A stretch of 64,000 nt of DNA from assembly GCF_039982735.1 (NCBI RefSeq), contig NZ_JBDWXV010000003.1:310001-374000 (forward strand), read 5' to 3'. The position numbers were made by a program, and so were the translations under genes. Numbering within the stretch: the stretch's first letter is position 1; each line of letters opens with the position of its first letter. Shown here piece after piece: positions 43,200 to 52,425 of this stretch. The notes below the pieces were generated by a model. It had not been told where the DNA came from. It made no database searches and worked only from the letters and a program-made list of their open reading frames with translations. Source of the DNA: Saccharospirillum sp039982735 (GTDB taxonomy: Bacteria > Pseudomonadota > Gammaproteobacteria > Pseudomonadales > Natronospirillaceae).

Positions 43200-44549
43200 A
43201 TGGTAGTGGACTGGATCAAACGCTGGTTACCGCAAAAAACGAACAGCATCGAGTTGAATACAATTCCGAGAGACGAGCACCGCGTGTCCCGGAAAGACAT
43301 CAACCATACCGCTTTGAAAGTGCTGTATCGCCTGCAAAATGCCGGTTACGAAGGGTACCTGGTCGGCGGTTGCGTGCGCGACCTGCAACTCGGCCTGAAA
43401 CCCAAGGATTTCGACGTCGCCACCGACGCCACGCCCGAACAGGTGCGCAAGCTGTTCAGCAATTCCCGCCTGATTGGCCGTCGCTTCCGCATTGTCCACG
43501 TTACCTTTGGTCGCGAAATCATCGAAGTGACCACCTTTCGTGGGCGCACAGACGACAACAACGACAACCATCTGCAGAAACAGTCCGACGAAGGCCTGTT
43601 GCTGCGCGATAACGTCTACGGCTCACTCGAAGAAGACGCCGAACGTCGCGACTTTACCGTCAACGCTCTGTACTACACCCCCAAAGATTTCACCCTGAAA
43701 GCCTACGGCTCGGGCATGAATGACCTGGAAAACAAAGTGTTGCGCATTATCGGCGACCCGGAAACCCGCTACCGTGAAGACCCGGTACGGATGATGCGCG
43801 CGGTTCGTTTTGCTGCCAAACTTGGCTTCAGCATTGAACCACGCACTGGCGACCTGATTCCCGAGCTGGCACCGCTGCTCAGCAACGTGGCCGCAGCGCG
43901 TCTGTTCGACGAAGTGATCAAAATGCTGATGTCCGGCCACGGCCTGGCCACTTGGCGCCTGATGCGTGAATACAACCTGGTTGAGCCCTTGTTACCGGCG
44001 ACACACGCTGCACTCAAAGCCTCATCCGACGGCTATTACGATGCCTTCATAGAACAGGCTCTGGTTAATACCGACGATCGCATCAATCGTGGCAAGCCCG
44101 TTACTCCCGCCTTCCTATATGCGGCTCTGCTGTGGCCTCCGGTTCGTGAAGAAGCCGAACACAGCATCAACATGGGCACACCGGAACAACCCGCCTGGTT
44201 GCAGGCTATGGGTAAAATAGTCGCGCATCAGATTTCATCCATCGCTATTCCAAAGCGGTTTTCGATCCCGATGAAAGAGATCTGGGAGCTCCAGTTGCGC
44301 TTGCCCAAACGCACGCCGAAACGCGCTGAGCAAGTCGCCAGCCACCCCCGCTTCCGTGCGGCCTACGATTTCCTGCTGCTGCGAGAAAGTGCTGGCGAGA
44401 AAACGGGCAATCTGGGCCAGTGGTGGACCGACTACCAGACTGAAAACCCGGATATTCGCCGCGATATGGCCAGCGAAGCGGCCAGTGACCGCCCGCGTCG
44501 CCGCCGGCGCCGTCGACCACCGCAAAACCGTGGCGAGTCAGCCTCCTGA
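43200..44549 (+). CDS. pcnB: Poly(A) polymerase I
   Basis: A 449-residue class II nucleotidyltransferase that adds 3' poly(A) tails to RNA. The catalytic motif is LVGGCVRD followed by KDFDVATDATPEQV, then RRFRIVHVTFG and RRDFTVNALYY. The C terminus is very basic (an arginine-rich run), which separates PcnB from the CCA-adding enzyme. Start choice is uncertain: ATG 43200 begins MVVDWIKRWLPQ, while ATG 43179 adds seven residues; neither has a strong ribosome site. It heads a pcnB-folK pair with panBCD behind. Confidence 0.94.
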   Translation: MVVDWIKRWLPQKTNSIELNTIPRDEHRVSRKDINHTALKVLYRLQNAGYEGYLVGGCVRDLQLGLKPKDFDVATDATPEQVRKLFSNSRLIGRRFRIVHVTFGREIIEVTTFRGRTDDNNDNHLQKQSDEGLLLRDNVYGSLEEDAERRDFTVNALYYTPKDFTLKAYGSGMNDLENKVLRIIGDPETRYREDPVRMMRAVRFAAKLGFSIEPRTGDLIPELAPLLSNVAAARLFDEVIKMLMSGHGLATWRLMREYNLVEPLLPATHAALKASSDGYYDAFIEQALVNTDDRINRGKPVTPAFLYAALLWPPVREEAEHSINMGTPEQPAWLQAMGKIVAHQISSIAIPKRFSIPMKEIWELQLRLPKRTPKRAEQVASHPRFRAAYDFLLLRESAGEKTGNLGQWWTDYQTENPDIRRDMASEAASDRPRRRRRRRPPQNRGESAS

Positions 44550-44572
44550 ACGACGCCCCAAGGCTCTGACGA

Positions 44573-45067
44573 ATGCCTGCTGCATCACTGGAACATCGAG
44601 TGTACATTGCGCTCGGCAGTAACCTGGGCGTGAGCGCCGAGGCACTTGATGGCGCACTGGAGAAGCTCAGTGACCTGCCCGGAACCCGGGTGCTTCAGGT
44701 CTCGCCCTGGTACCGCAGCGCTGCCATCGGTGGCCCGGCCGACCAGCCCGACTACCTGAATGCCGTCTGTGAAATCACCACCGGGCTCGACCCCCTCCCG
44801 CTGCTCGATGCCCTGCATCAGATCGAACATCACTTCGGCCGTGAACGCCAGGTGCGATGGGGGCCACGCACGCTCGATCTCGACATCATCTGGTATCAGA
44901 ACGTTACATCCGAAGACCCCGAGCTGACACTGCCGCACCCCAGAGCGCATGAACGGGCTTTTGTTATCCGCCCGCTAGCCGACATTGCACCTGACCTGGT
45001 GCTCGGGAATCAGTCTTTGAACCACTGGCTGGAACACACCCGGGACCAGGCGATAAGCCGCCTGTAA
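44573..45067 (+). CDS. folK: 6-hydroxymethyl-7,8-dihydropterin pyrophosphokinase
   Basis: A 164-residue HPPK of folate synthesis. It opens YIALGSNLG and carries the signature RWGPRTLDLDII. It transfers pyrophosphate from ATP to the pterin. It begins 23 bases after pcnB, so the two are probably co-transcribed. The following 173 bases up to panB hold no gene or clear terminator. Confidence 0.95.
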   Translation: MPAASLEHRVYIALGSNLGVSAEALDGALEKLSDLPGTRVLQVSPWYRSAAIGGPADQPDYLNAVCEITTGLDPLPLLDALHQIEHHFGRERQVRWGPRTLDLDIIWYQNVTSEDPELTLPHPRAHERAFVIRPLADIAPDLVLGNQSLNHWLEHTRDQAISRL

Positions 45068-45240
45068 GCGCATTACCAACCACCATTCAACAATGACACC
45101 GCGAAACCCCGAATAGCCGGTAAACCGTGGCGGCAAAACCGCTGAACAGCACCAATACATGGCATACCATCACACCGGCTTGACTTAGCCCCCCCAAATC
45201 GCAACCATTCGCCCCCACCTAACCGATCGAGAGAGCCCCG

Positions 45241-46038
45241 ATGGTGAAGAATCACACGGTAGCCACCCTGAAACAGCTCGTCGCCGACGGCCAGAAATTC
45301 AGCATGCTCACCGCCTATGACGCTTCTTTTGCGCAGATGTTCTCTACCCTGGGTGTCGAATCCCTGCTGGTGGGTGATTCACTGGGCATGGTGGTTCAGG
45401 GCCACACTTCTACTTTGCCGGTCACCCTGGAGCAGATGGTGTACCACACCACTGCCGTTGCCCGAGGCAACCAGGGGGCCCTGGTCATCGCCGATCTGCC
45501 GTTCAACAGCTACTCAAGTGTTGATCAATGCCAGGCCAATGCGGGCCAGCTCATGCAGGCCGGTGCACACATGGTCAAACTCGAGGGCGGTGCCTGGCTT
45601 GCCGACAGCATTGTGTCGCTCAGTCGCGCCGGCATCCCAACCTGCGTGCACCTTGGCTTGACGCCCCAGTCGGTTAACAAGTTCGGGGGCTACAAGGTTC
45701 AGGGGCGCGACGAAGCCGCCGCCCAGACCATGATCAACGATGCCATTGCCCTGGTAGAGGCCGGTGCTGATTTTGTGTTGCTTGAATGCGTACCGACTGA
45801 TCTGGCCCGCGCCATTACCGACGCCGTGCCGGTGCCGGTAATCGGCATTGGTGCCGGCAACGTGACCGATGCTCAGGTGCTGGTCAGCTACGACATGCTG
45901 GGCTTCACCCAGCACCGCCTGCCAAAGTTTGTGAAGAACTATATGGCCGAACCCAACACCCTGGCCGATGCGGTGACCCGCTACATTGACGACGTGAAAT
46001 CCGGCGCTTTTCCAGGTCCGGAACACGCGTTCGACTAA
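45241..46038 (+). CDS. panB: 3-methyl-2-oxobutanoate hydroxymethyltransferase
   Basis: A 265-residue PanB, the first enzyme of pantothenate synthesis (ketopantoate formation). Blocks include MLTAYDASFA, LLVGDSLGMVVQGH (metal and substrate site) and KLEGG. GAGAG lies 6 bases before the ATG. The panB-panC-panD order is as in Pseudomonas and E. coli. Confidence 0.96.
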   Translation: MVKNHTVATLKQLVADGQKFSMLTAYDASFAQMFSTLGVESLLVGDSLGMVVQGHTSTLPVTLEQMVYHTTAVARGNQGALVIADLPFNSYSSVDQCQANAGQLMQAGAHMVKLEGGAWLADSIVSLSRAGIPTCVHLGLTPQSVNKFGGYKVQGRDEAAAQTMINDAIALVEAGADFVLLECVPTDLARAITDAVPVPVIGIGAGNVTDAQVLVSYDMLGFTQHRLPKFVKNYMAEPNTLADAVTRYIDDVKSGAFPGPEHAFD

Positions 46039-46097
46039 GCGCCTGTCGCCCGACACCCCACTGCCCGGCTCTGTAACTGACCCTGAGTGACTCTGTT

Positions 46098-46940
46098 ATG
46101 AAAATTGTTGCTACTCTCGACGACCTTCGCACTGCCCTCGCCGACCTGCGGGCAGACGGCAAGCGCGTGGCGCTGGTGCCCACCATGGGCAACCTGCACG
46201 AAGGCCACATGCGGCTCATCAAGAGCGCCCGGGAGCACGCCGATATCGTTGTTGCGTCCATCTTCATCAACCCGACACAGTTTGGCGAAAACGAAGATCT
46301 CTCCGGCTACCCACGCACCCTGGAAGAAGACACCAAGAAGCTGATCGCCGAAGGCTGCCATCTGCTATACACCCCTAACAAGGCGGTCATGTACCCGGAG
46401 CCAGATCTGACCCGAGTCAGTGTCGACAAGATCACCACACTGCACTGTGGCGCCAGCCGCCCGGGACACTTCGTTGGTGTGGCGACCATCGTGCTGAAGT
46501 TTTTCAATCAGGTACAGCCGGACTGCGCCGTCTTCGGCCTTAAGGATTTTCAGCAGTTCACCGTACTGAAAACCATGGTCAGCAATCTCTTCCTGCCCAT
46601 TAAGATGATCGGCGTCGATACCGGCCGCGCCGATGACGGTCTGGCCCACAGCTCACGCAACAACTACCTGACCGCCAGCGAGCGGGAACAGGCACCCGCT
46701 CTTTACCGCATTCTGTGCAACGCCAAGGCGGCCATTGAGCAGGGCGAGCATGACTTGGCCAAAGTGACCCGAACGGCCAAGGAAGCCCTGCATAATGCCG
46801 GCTTCACACCTGATTATTTCAATATAAGCCGCCGCATCGATCTGGAACCGGCCGCAGACGACGACCATGAACTGGTCATCCTGGCGGCGGCCTTCCTCGG
46901 CAAGGCACGGCTGATCGACAACGTTCAGGTGGATCGTTAG
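46098..46940 (+). CDS. panC: Pantoate--beta-alanine ligase
   Basis: A 280-residue pantothenate synthetase. The nucleotidyltransferase HxGH motif is HEGH in VPTMGNLHEGHMRL, followed by FINPTQFG and, in place of the usual DYQQ, DFQQF. It condenses pantoate with the beta-alanine supplied by PanD. It lies 59 bases after panB and 87 bases before panD. Confidence 0.96.
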   Translation: MKIVATLDDLRTALADLRADGKRVALVPTMGNLHEGHMRLIKSAREHADIVVASIFINPTQFGENEDLSGYPRTLEEDTKKLIAEGCHLLYTPNKAVMYPEPDLTRVSVDKITTLHCGASRPGHFVGVATIVLKFFNQVQPDCAVFGLKDFQQFTVLKTMVSNLFLPIKMIGVDTGRADDGLAHSSRNNYLTASEREQAPALYRILCNAKAAIEQGEHDLAKVTRTAKEALHNAGFTPDYFNISRRIDLEPAADDDHELVILAAAFLGKARLIDNVQVDR

Positions 46941-47027
46941 GCAGACTGCGTCCAATCACAGTTTCCAATAAAACCCCACTTCCGGATCACGCCTGATGCT
47001 GACCGGGGGTTCAATACGAGGTGCGCA

Positions 47028-47408
47028 ATGGAATTAATCATGCTCAAGGCCAAATTGCATAAGGCCAAGGTCACACATGCGGTACTGAACTACGAAGGTT
47101 CCTGCGCCATTGGCGGCGACTTGCTCGATATGGCCGGCATTCGCGAGTTCGAGCAGATTCAGATTTACAACGTGACCAACGGCGAGCGGTTCACCACCTA
47201 CGCCATTCGCGGTGAAGACAACAGCGGCATGATCTCGGTCAACGGCGCCGCCGCTCACAAAGCCAGCGTTGGCGATACCGTCATCATCTGCGCCTACGCC
47301 AACTTCTCCGAAGCCGAACTCGAAACCTTCAAACCCCGCATGCTCTACATGAACGACGATAATACCGTCAGTCACACCAGCAACGCTCTGCCTGTTCAAC
47401 TTGCGTGA
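47028..47408 (+). CDS. panD: Aspartate 1-decarboxylase proenzyme
   Basis: A 126-residue PanD that makes beta-alanine. The self-processing Gly-Ser bond is in YEGSCAIG (G24-S25), numbered as in E. coli; S25 becomes the pyruvoyl group. The block VNGAAAHKASVGD is typical. The start at 47028 gives the same N-terminal length as E. coli PanD and has GAGG 6 bases upstream. Confidence 0.96.
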   Translation: MELIMLKAKLHKAKVTHAVLNYEGSCAIGGDLLDMAGIREFEQIQIYNVTNGERFTTYAIRGEDNSGMISVNGAAAHKASVGDTVIICAYANFSEAELETFKPRMLYMNDDNTVSHTSNALPVQLA

Positions 47409-47411
47409 GTA

Positions 47412-47600
47412 ACGCAACACATTAACAGACGCGAGACATGAAGGAACGTGGAACACTAAGGGACGCAACACATAAAGAGACGCACAAGCAGGGGCTTTGC
47501 GGTTGGCTGAAACGTCTTTTCCTGCCCTGCGTTTCTTAACGTTCCGCGTCTTTCTGTGTTCTACGTCCTTTGATGTGTCGCGTCCCTTCATATCCTACGT
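47412..47600. repeat. Phased 17-bp degenerate repeats in two inverted blocks
   Basis: Starting at 47412, four exact-length 17-bp units follow one another (47412, 47429, 47446, 47463), each beginning ACG[CT] and reading roughly ACGYRNNACAYNAARRG; a partial fifth begins at 47480. From 47516 to 47600 five more units run on the opposite strand, again exactly 17 bp each (boundaries after 47532, 47549, 47566, 47583, 47600). A spacer of about 35 bp lies between the blocks. Units match one another at only some positions, yet spacing never slips. The block lies between panD and pgi. From 47601 to 47764 the DNA is AT-rich and holds nothing else I can name apart from the pgi promoter region. Confidence 0.8.
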
Positions 47601-47764
47601 CTTTTTTGTCGGAAAATTTCACCAATCGGTGGTTTTTCCCGTCATTTTGTAATTAAATTACATAATTATTTTCCGGTTTGGTTGGTATCGCCTCAAAACA
47701 CCCCAACCTACCCTCCATGCATTCTTAGTAATCCTAATCCACAAAAACAATCGGGAACCGACTT

Positions 47765-49408
47765 ATGGCTTACGATCCGACCCAACTGGCAACCTGGAAA
47801 AAGCTCGAAGAACACCAGTCTGCCATCGCCGATGTGCACATGCGCGACCTCTTTGCCGAAGACCCGCAGCGCGGCCCCCGCATGACCGAGCATGCCGCCG
47901 GTATCGAGCTCGACTATTCCAAAAACCGGGTAACCGACGAGACTATGAACCAGTTGATGGCGTTGGCACGGTTGGCCAAGTTGCCGGAAGCCATTGAGGC
48001 CATGTTCAACGGTGAGGTGATCAACCACAGTGAAAACCGCCCCGCCCTGCACATTGCGTTGCGTAACCGTAGCCAGCGCCCTATTAAGGTGGGTGGCGAA
48101 GACATCAATGAGACGGTTAACGCCACTCAGGAAAAAATGAAAGCCTTTGCGGAGTCGGTTCACAGTGGTGCCTTTGCCGGCCACACCGGTAAAAAGCTGC
48201 GCACCATTGTCAACATCGGCATTGGTGGCTCCTACCTGGGTCCGAAAGTGGTATCCGATGCGTTGAAGCCCTACTGGCAAGACGGCTATAACCTCAAATA
48301 CATTGCCAACATCGACGGCACCGACGTCACCAGCGTCTGCCGGGATCTTGATCCGGAAACAACGCTCTTTGTCGTGGCTTCAAAAAGTTTCAACACCCTG
48401 GAGACCCTGAAAAACGCTGAAGCCGCGCGTGAATGGTTCTTCCAGCAGGGTGGCAAGCCGGAACAGGTAAAGCACCACTTTGTCGCCGTTTCCACCAACA
48501 TCAAAGCCGCGACTGAATTCGGCATCGACGAAGCCAATATGTTTCCGATGTGGGATTGGGTCGGTGGACGCTACTCGCTCTGGTCGGCCATTGGTCTGGC
48601 CCAGGCCATTGTGATCGGCTTCGACAATTTCGAGCAGATGCTCAGTGGCGCCCATGACATGGACGAGCATTTTCGCACCACCGGCCTTGAGCACAATGTT
48701 CCGGTCATCCTGGGCATGCTCGGCGTCTGGTACCACAACTTCATGGGGGCTGAATCCCATGCGGTACTCAGTTACGACGAAAGCCTGAAGGACCTGCCGG
48801 CCCACCTGCAGCAAGTCGATATGGAATCCAACGGCAAGGCCGTAACTCAGGATGGCCACCCGGTTGGCTGGAGCACCGGGCCGGTGATCTGGGGCGGTAC
48901 CGGGACCAATGGCCAGCACGCTTATCACCAGCTGTTGCATCAGGGTACCCGCCTGATCCCGGCCGATTTTCTGATGCCGCTGAAAAGCCACAACCCGGTG
49001 GCCGATCATCACCCCTGGTTGTTTGCCAACTATCTTGGCCAGCAACAGGCGTTGCTGGAAGGAAAAACCGAAGCCGAGGTTACCGCTGAGCTGAAGGCAA
49101 AAGGCCTTGATGCGGCCGCCGTTGCCGAGCTGGTACCGCACAAGGTGGTACCGGGCAATCGCCCCTGCAACAGCCTGGTGTTTGAACAGGTTACGCCACA
49201 GGTGGTGGGCGCGCTGATCGCCCTGTATGAACACAAGGTGTATGTGCAAGGCATTATCTGGGGCGTCAACAGCTTCGATCAATGGGGCGTTGAGCTTGGC
49301 AAGGTACTGGGCAACAGTGTGTTTGAAGCCCTGGAGTCAGGCAATACGGATGGCTACGACAGCTCCACTGCTCAGCTAATCGAACGGTTCAGACAAGCAA
49401 ACCGCTAA
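47765..49408 (+). CDS. pgi: Glucose-6-phosphate isomerase
   Basis: A 547-residue Pgi interconverting glucose-6-P and fructose-6-P. Signatures: NIGIGGSYLGP, VASKSFNTLETLKNA, catalytic glutamate in MESNGK, histidine in GTNGQHAYHQLLHQG, and lysine in QWGVELGK. It is the last gene of the cbr-pcnB-pan-pgi synteny block. Length is standard. Confidence 0.97.
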   Translation: MAYDPTQLATWKKLEEHQSAIADVHMRDLFAEDPQRGPRMTEHAAGIELDYSKNRVTDETMNQLMALARLAKLPEAIEAMFNGEVINHSENRPALHIALRNRSQRPIKVGGEDINETVNATQEKMKAFAESVHSGAFAGHTGKKLRTIVNIGIGGSYLGPKVVSDALKPYWQDGYNLKYIANIDGTDVTSVCRDLDPETTLFVVASKSFNTLETLKNAEAAREWFFQQGGKPEQVKHHFVAVSTNIKAATEFGIDEANMFPMWDWVGGRYSLWSAIGLAQAIVIGFDNFEQMLSGAHDMDEHFRTTGLEHNVPVILGMLGVWYHNFMGAESHAVLSYDESLKDLPAHLQQVDMESNGKAVTQDGHPVGWSTGPVIWGGTGTNGQHAYHQLLHQGTRLIPADFLMPLKSHNPVADHHPWLFANYLGQQQALLEGKTEAEVTAELKAKGLDAAAVAELVPHKVVPGNRPCNSLVFEQVTPQVVGALIALYEHKVYVQGIIWGVNSFDQWGVELGKVLGNSVFEALESGNTDGYDSSTAQLIERFRQANR

Positions 49409-49417
49409 ATGGCAACA

Positions 49418-49444
49418 GACCTCACCTGGCTGCCGGGTGAGGTC
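49418..49444 (+). terminator. Hairpin after pgi
   Basis: GACCTCACC and GGTGAGGTC pair perfectly over 9 bp, 10 bases past the pgi stop. No T-run follows, so its efficiency is doubtful. Confidence 0.45.
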
Positions 49445-49595
49445 GTCCTCAACGGGTCGGCCCCCAACCGAACCCGCATCTTCCGCCCATCGCCTGGCCT
49501 GCATGAGCTGTCGACTTTGCGCTGCTCTACTGCCTGGACACTAGCTCTAATACCCCACTCTCCTGACGATGACTCAAAGACCAAGCTTCAGACTT

Positions 49596-49614
49596 GCTAA
49601 TGATACTAATTATC
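49596..49614. promoter_or_regulatory. Fur box
   Basis: GCTAATGATACTAATTATC matches 16 of the 19 positions of the classical Fur consensus. It is 71 bp before the iron-siderophore binding protein gene and within an AT-rich promoter-like stretch. It predicts derepression of that gene under iron limitation. Confidence 0.85.
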
Positions 49615-49684
49615 AATATTGTTCGCATAAATCATTTTCTGGATTGGGTGCTCGTCACCGGTTTGGAAACAAGGAGAGCAGTCA

Positions 49685-50611
49685 ATGAAACACAGCATGC
49701 TGGCTTCAATAACCTATGTTGTATTGTTGGGAGTCGCCTCCGCGGAAGGCTTTCCGGTAACCATTGAACACAAGTTTGGCGAAACGACGGTGACTGCCGA
49801 ACCCGAGCGCATCGTTTCGGTCGGCTACACCGAGCAGGATGATCTGTTTGCTTTAGGCAAGGTGCCCATCGCCGTTCGACCCTGGGCCTTACCGGTGCCC
49901 CATGGCATTTGGCCCTGGGCAGAGGCCGCTGCCGGTGATGCAGAGCCGGTCGTTCTGGGCAGTGGCCCACTCGATTTTGAGACCATTGCCCAGCTGGAGC
50001 CGGATCTGATCATCGGCATCTACGCCGGAACCACTCGCGAAGAATACGATCGGTTGTCGCTGATCGCCCCCACCGTTCTACAACCGGCAGACTATGTTGA
50101 CTATGCCACGCCCTGGGAGGAACAGACGCGCATCATCGGTCGCGCTGTGGGCAAAGTCGACGAAGCGAATACCCTGATAGCCGACATCAAAAAACGATTT
50201 GAACAGGCCCGGAAGGAGCACCCTGAGTTTGAGGGCAATACGGTCGCGGCGGCTTACTACTCGAATGGCCAGGCCGGTGCTTTTGCCAGCGGCGAACCCA
50301 GAAGCCGCTTCTTTACCGAACTGGGGTTTGTTATTCCAGAGATCTACGACGAACTGGCTGGCGATGCCTTTTACACCACCTTCAGTCTTGAACGTTTCGA
50401 TCTGCTCGATGTGGATCTCCTGGTTTGGTATTGGGGCGAGCTGGAATCCGATGACATACTGCCCCTGCGCAGAACATTGCAGGCACATCAGGATGGCCGC
50501 GAAGTCATCTTAACGCCTCAACAGCGCTTTGCGCTGTCTTTTTCCAGCCCACTGAGCCTCACCTACGCACTGGATGAGTTGGTGCCGGAGCTGGCTGACA
50601 CCCTCAAATAG
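49685..50611 (+). CDS. Iron-siderophore ABC transporter substrate-binding protein
   Basis: A 308-residue FecB/FatB-type periplasmic binding protein. A short signal peptide ends near VASAEG (about residue 20). The mature protein shows PERIVSVGYTEQDDLFALGK and LEPDLIIGIY, typical of siderophore (hydroxamate or catecholate) carriers. Only the VOC gene follows; no permease, ATPase or TonB receptor is adjacent, so the protein must use components encoded elsewhere, perhaps the FecCD-type permease and ATPase at 30 kb. A Fur box lies upstream. Confidence 0.85.
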   Translation: MKHSMLASITYVVLLGVASAEGFPVTIEHKFGETTVTAEPERIVSVGYTEQDDLFALGKVPIAVRPWALPVPHGIWPWAEAAAGDAEPVVLGSGPLDFETIAQLEPDLIIGIYAGTTREEYDRLSLIAPTVLQPADYVDYATPWEEQTRIIGRAVGKVDEANTLIADIKKRFEQARKEHPEFEGNTVAAAYYSNGQAGAFASGEPRSRFFTELGFVIPEIYDELAGDAFYTTFSLERFDLLDVDLLVWYWGELESDDILPLRRTLQAHQDGREVILTPQQRFALSFSSPLSLTYALDELVPELADTLK

Positions 50612-50620
50612 CCGGATGAA

Positions 50621-50983
50621 ATGATCATGAAAATGCAGGAAATCAAAGCCTTTATACCCGCCAGGGATTTTGAACTGTCGCGTCGTTTCTATCTGGACCT
50701 GGGGTTTGAGATCCCCTGGCGGGATGAACAATTGGCTTATGTGCGTTACCAGCACTGCAGCTTTCTTTTGCAGAATTTCTATGTCGAAGCCCATGCCCGG
50801 AACTGTGTTATGCATTGCCTGGTGGAAGGCGTCGATGACTGGCACGCGATATTGTCACAAAAGCAGTTGGCGAAGACCTACGGCGTACAATTATCTGACC
50901 TGGAAAATCAGCCCTGGGGCATGCGTGAATTCACGCTGACCGACCCCGGCGGGGTGCTGTGGCGAATTGCCCAGAATCAGTAA
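50621..50983 (+). CDS. VOC-superfamily (glyoxalase/bleomycin-resistance-like) protein
   Basis: A 120-residue single-domain VOC protein. It shows IKAFIPARDFELSRRFYLDLGFE and ends MREFTLTDPGGVLWRI, where the glutamate is a usual metal ligand. Substrate is unknown; such proteins include glyoxalases, drug-binding proteins and dioxygenases. It lies 9 bases after the siderophore-binding gene, so it may share Fur control. Three ATG codons are close together (50621, 50627, 50633); the first is given. Confidence 0.75.
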   Translation: MIMKMQEIKAFIPARDFELSRRFYLDLGFEIPWRDEQLAYVRYQHCSFLLQNFYVEAHARNCVMHCLVEGVDDWHAILSQKQLAKTYGVQLSDLENQPWGMREFTLTDPGGVLWRIAQNQ

Positions 50984-51311
50984 GGGATGACTGACTGAAA
51001 CTAGCCATGCAATATTACGCTTACCGGTAAGTCTGATTGCCCTAGCATTAGCTTTCAGTACCCCCCGCTGTTCCTCGCCTATAGCCCCCATAAAGCTGAC
51101 GCCATGCGTCACTTTTAAACCCTGCAACACCCACCTCACTCAATTTTTTGTGCAAATCGTCAATCCTTTGTCATTACAATGCCCGAAATACGACCTACTC
51201 CCTTGCAACGCCAAAAAAACCGCATAAACTCGCCAATATTGAGAGCCAAGTCTCATTCTGGACCCCATGGAATGGCCAAGTAAGTAGAAATAGGATCCGG
51301 AATTTATTCTT
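50984..51311. other. AT-rich gene-free gap before the pilin cluster
   Basis: I find no convincing gene here. Base composition falls well below that of the flanking genes and stays low through the pilin gene. The following sigma54 promoter implies that an activator-binding site lies in this gap, but I could not identify one with confidence. Confidence 0.6.
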
Positions 51312-51327
51312 TGGCACGGTTCTGGCT
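51312..51327 (+). promoter_or_regulatory. Sigma54 promoter of the pilin gene
   Basis: TGGCACGGTTCTGGCT has a perfect -24 half (TGGCACG) and GC 10 bases after GG; the only departure is TGGC for TTGC. The predicted start is near 51338, 41 bases before the ATG. Type IV pilin genes of Pseudomonas are also sigma54-dependent (PilR-activated), which makes this credible. Confidence 0.7.
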
Positions 51328-51378
51328 AAGTGAAAGTTACACCAGACAAGCTTTAATACTAATATTGGGATACTGACT

Positions 51379-51759
51379 ATGAAACAGCAAAAAGGTTTTA
51401 CATTGATTGAATTGATCATGGTTATCGTGATTCTGGGCATCTTGTCTGCTTTTGCCTTGCCACGGTTTGTTGATTTTTCTACCCAGGCTACGGACGCCAC
51501 TGAAGCTGGCCTTACTGGTGCCGTGAAAAGCACATGGGGAATATTAGTTGCGGAAAATCGCGTAAATGGGAACGCCGCTTTTCCAACGGTAACTGAGTTA
51601 GCGGCAGGCATTGATGGTGACGGGATATCAGCAGTTGCGACTGGGGTTCAAGTTACGATCAGTGGTGGCACACAAGTTGTACCAACATTTACAGACGATA
51701 GTTGTGCTACTGCAACAACAGCTGTTGGCGACTCAGTATTGTGTGTAGGCAGTTTGTAA
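51379..51759 (+). CDS. mshA: MSHA-like type IV major pilin
   Basis: A 126-residue type IVa prepilin with a 6-residue leader MKQQKG and the mature start FTLIELIMVIVILGILSAFALPRF, including the conserved Glu5 and the hydrophobic spine. Two cysteines near the C terminus (SCATA and LCVG) could form the D-region disulfide. It has its own sigma54 promoter and a strong terminator, so it can be expressed above the minor pilins, as fits a major subunit. AT-rich coding sequence contrasts with its neighbours. MshA fits the mshC-D-O-P-Q-like genes that follow; the symbol is by analogy. Confidence 0.78.
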   Translation: MKQQKGFTLIELIMVIVILGILSAFALPRFVDFSTQATDATEAGLTGAVKSTWGILVAENRVNGNAAFPTVTELAAGIDGDGISAVATGVQVTISGGTQVVPTFTDDSCATATTAVGDSVLCVGSL

Positions 51760-51775
51760 GAGTAACGATAAGAAC

Positions 51776-51824
51776 AAAAAGTGCCTTGCTATCTAGTCTG
51801 TGCAAGTTTGCAGGGCACTTTTTT
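51776..51824 (+). terminator. Terminator of the pilin gene
   Basis: AAAAAGTGCC and GGCACTTTTTT pair, with TTGC/GCAG extending the stem around a long loop. The T-run makes it a good rho-independent terminator separating the pilin from the minor-pilin genes. Confidence 0.85.
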
Positions 51825-51900
51825 AGACTCAATCAAAACCTACATTGGCTCGATTTCACTTACCTTTCTCATAGAAGTGCAATTGAATAGGTACATCTGA

Positions 51901-52425
51901 ATGAGGAAAGCTTATTTTGGGTTCAGTCTAGTCGAATTAGTTCTGGTACTGCTACTGCTATCCATCATATCCGCTGTTGCCGCTCCTAGATTTTTCAACT
52001 CAACTCCTTTTTCGAACAACAGTGTAAGAACCAACCTTCAGTCCACTCTGACTTACGCACACAATCGTGCCACAACTTCTCAATGCACCCTAGAAATTCG
52101 CCTCACCACCACCGGCTGGTCCGTATTGCAAGATGACGACTGCCAGAGTAGTGGTTCCAGTGGTGCTGGCTGCAGTGCTCCACTGAATTTTATAACGCCC
52201 GTCAACGCACCTGGTGAGTCGACCCAATTAACAGGCACACTCACAAGCAACTCACTGCAACGTTTGTTTTTCACCCCAACGGGTCGTCTGTACCGCAGCA
52301 CCACAGCAGGTGATTGCACCAATTTACCCGCAAACCCGGTGCCCAGTGGCACTCAGATTGTTGGCTTGACACCCGCTACGACCTTGCAACTGGATGGAGT
52401 CACTGGCTATGTGGCGATTCAGTAG
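51901..52425 (+). CDS. mshC: MshC-like minor pilin
   Basis: A 174-residue pseudopilin with a short leader MRKAYFG and the mature FSLVELVLVLLLLSIISAVAAPRFF, including Glu5. The globular part resembles GspH/MshC proteins, with TTGWSVLQDDDC and four cysteines. It would prime or cap the pilus. The next gene overlaps its end. AT-rich at the start, normal GC later. Confidence 0.78.
   Translation: MRKAYFGFSLVELVLVLLLLSIISAVAAPRFFNSTPFSNNSVRTNLQSTLTYAHNRATTSQCTLEIRLTTTGWSVLQDDDCQSSGSSGAGCSAPLNFITPVNAPGESTQLTGTLTSNSLQRLFFTPTGRLYRSTTAGDCTNLPANPVPSGTQIVGLTPATTLQLDGVTGYVAIQ

Noticed and set aside
47412..47600. CRISPR array
   Set aside because: Units are 17 bp, degenerate, contiguous without spacers and arranged in two inverted blocks; no cas genes nearby.
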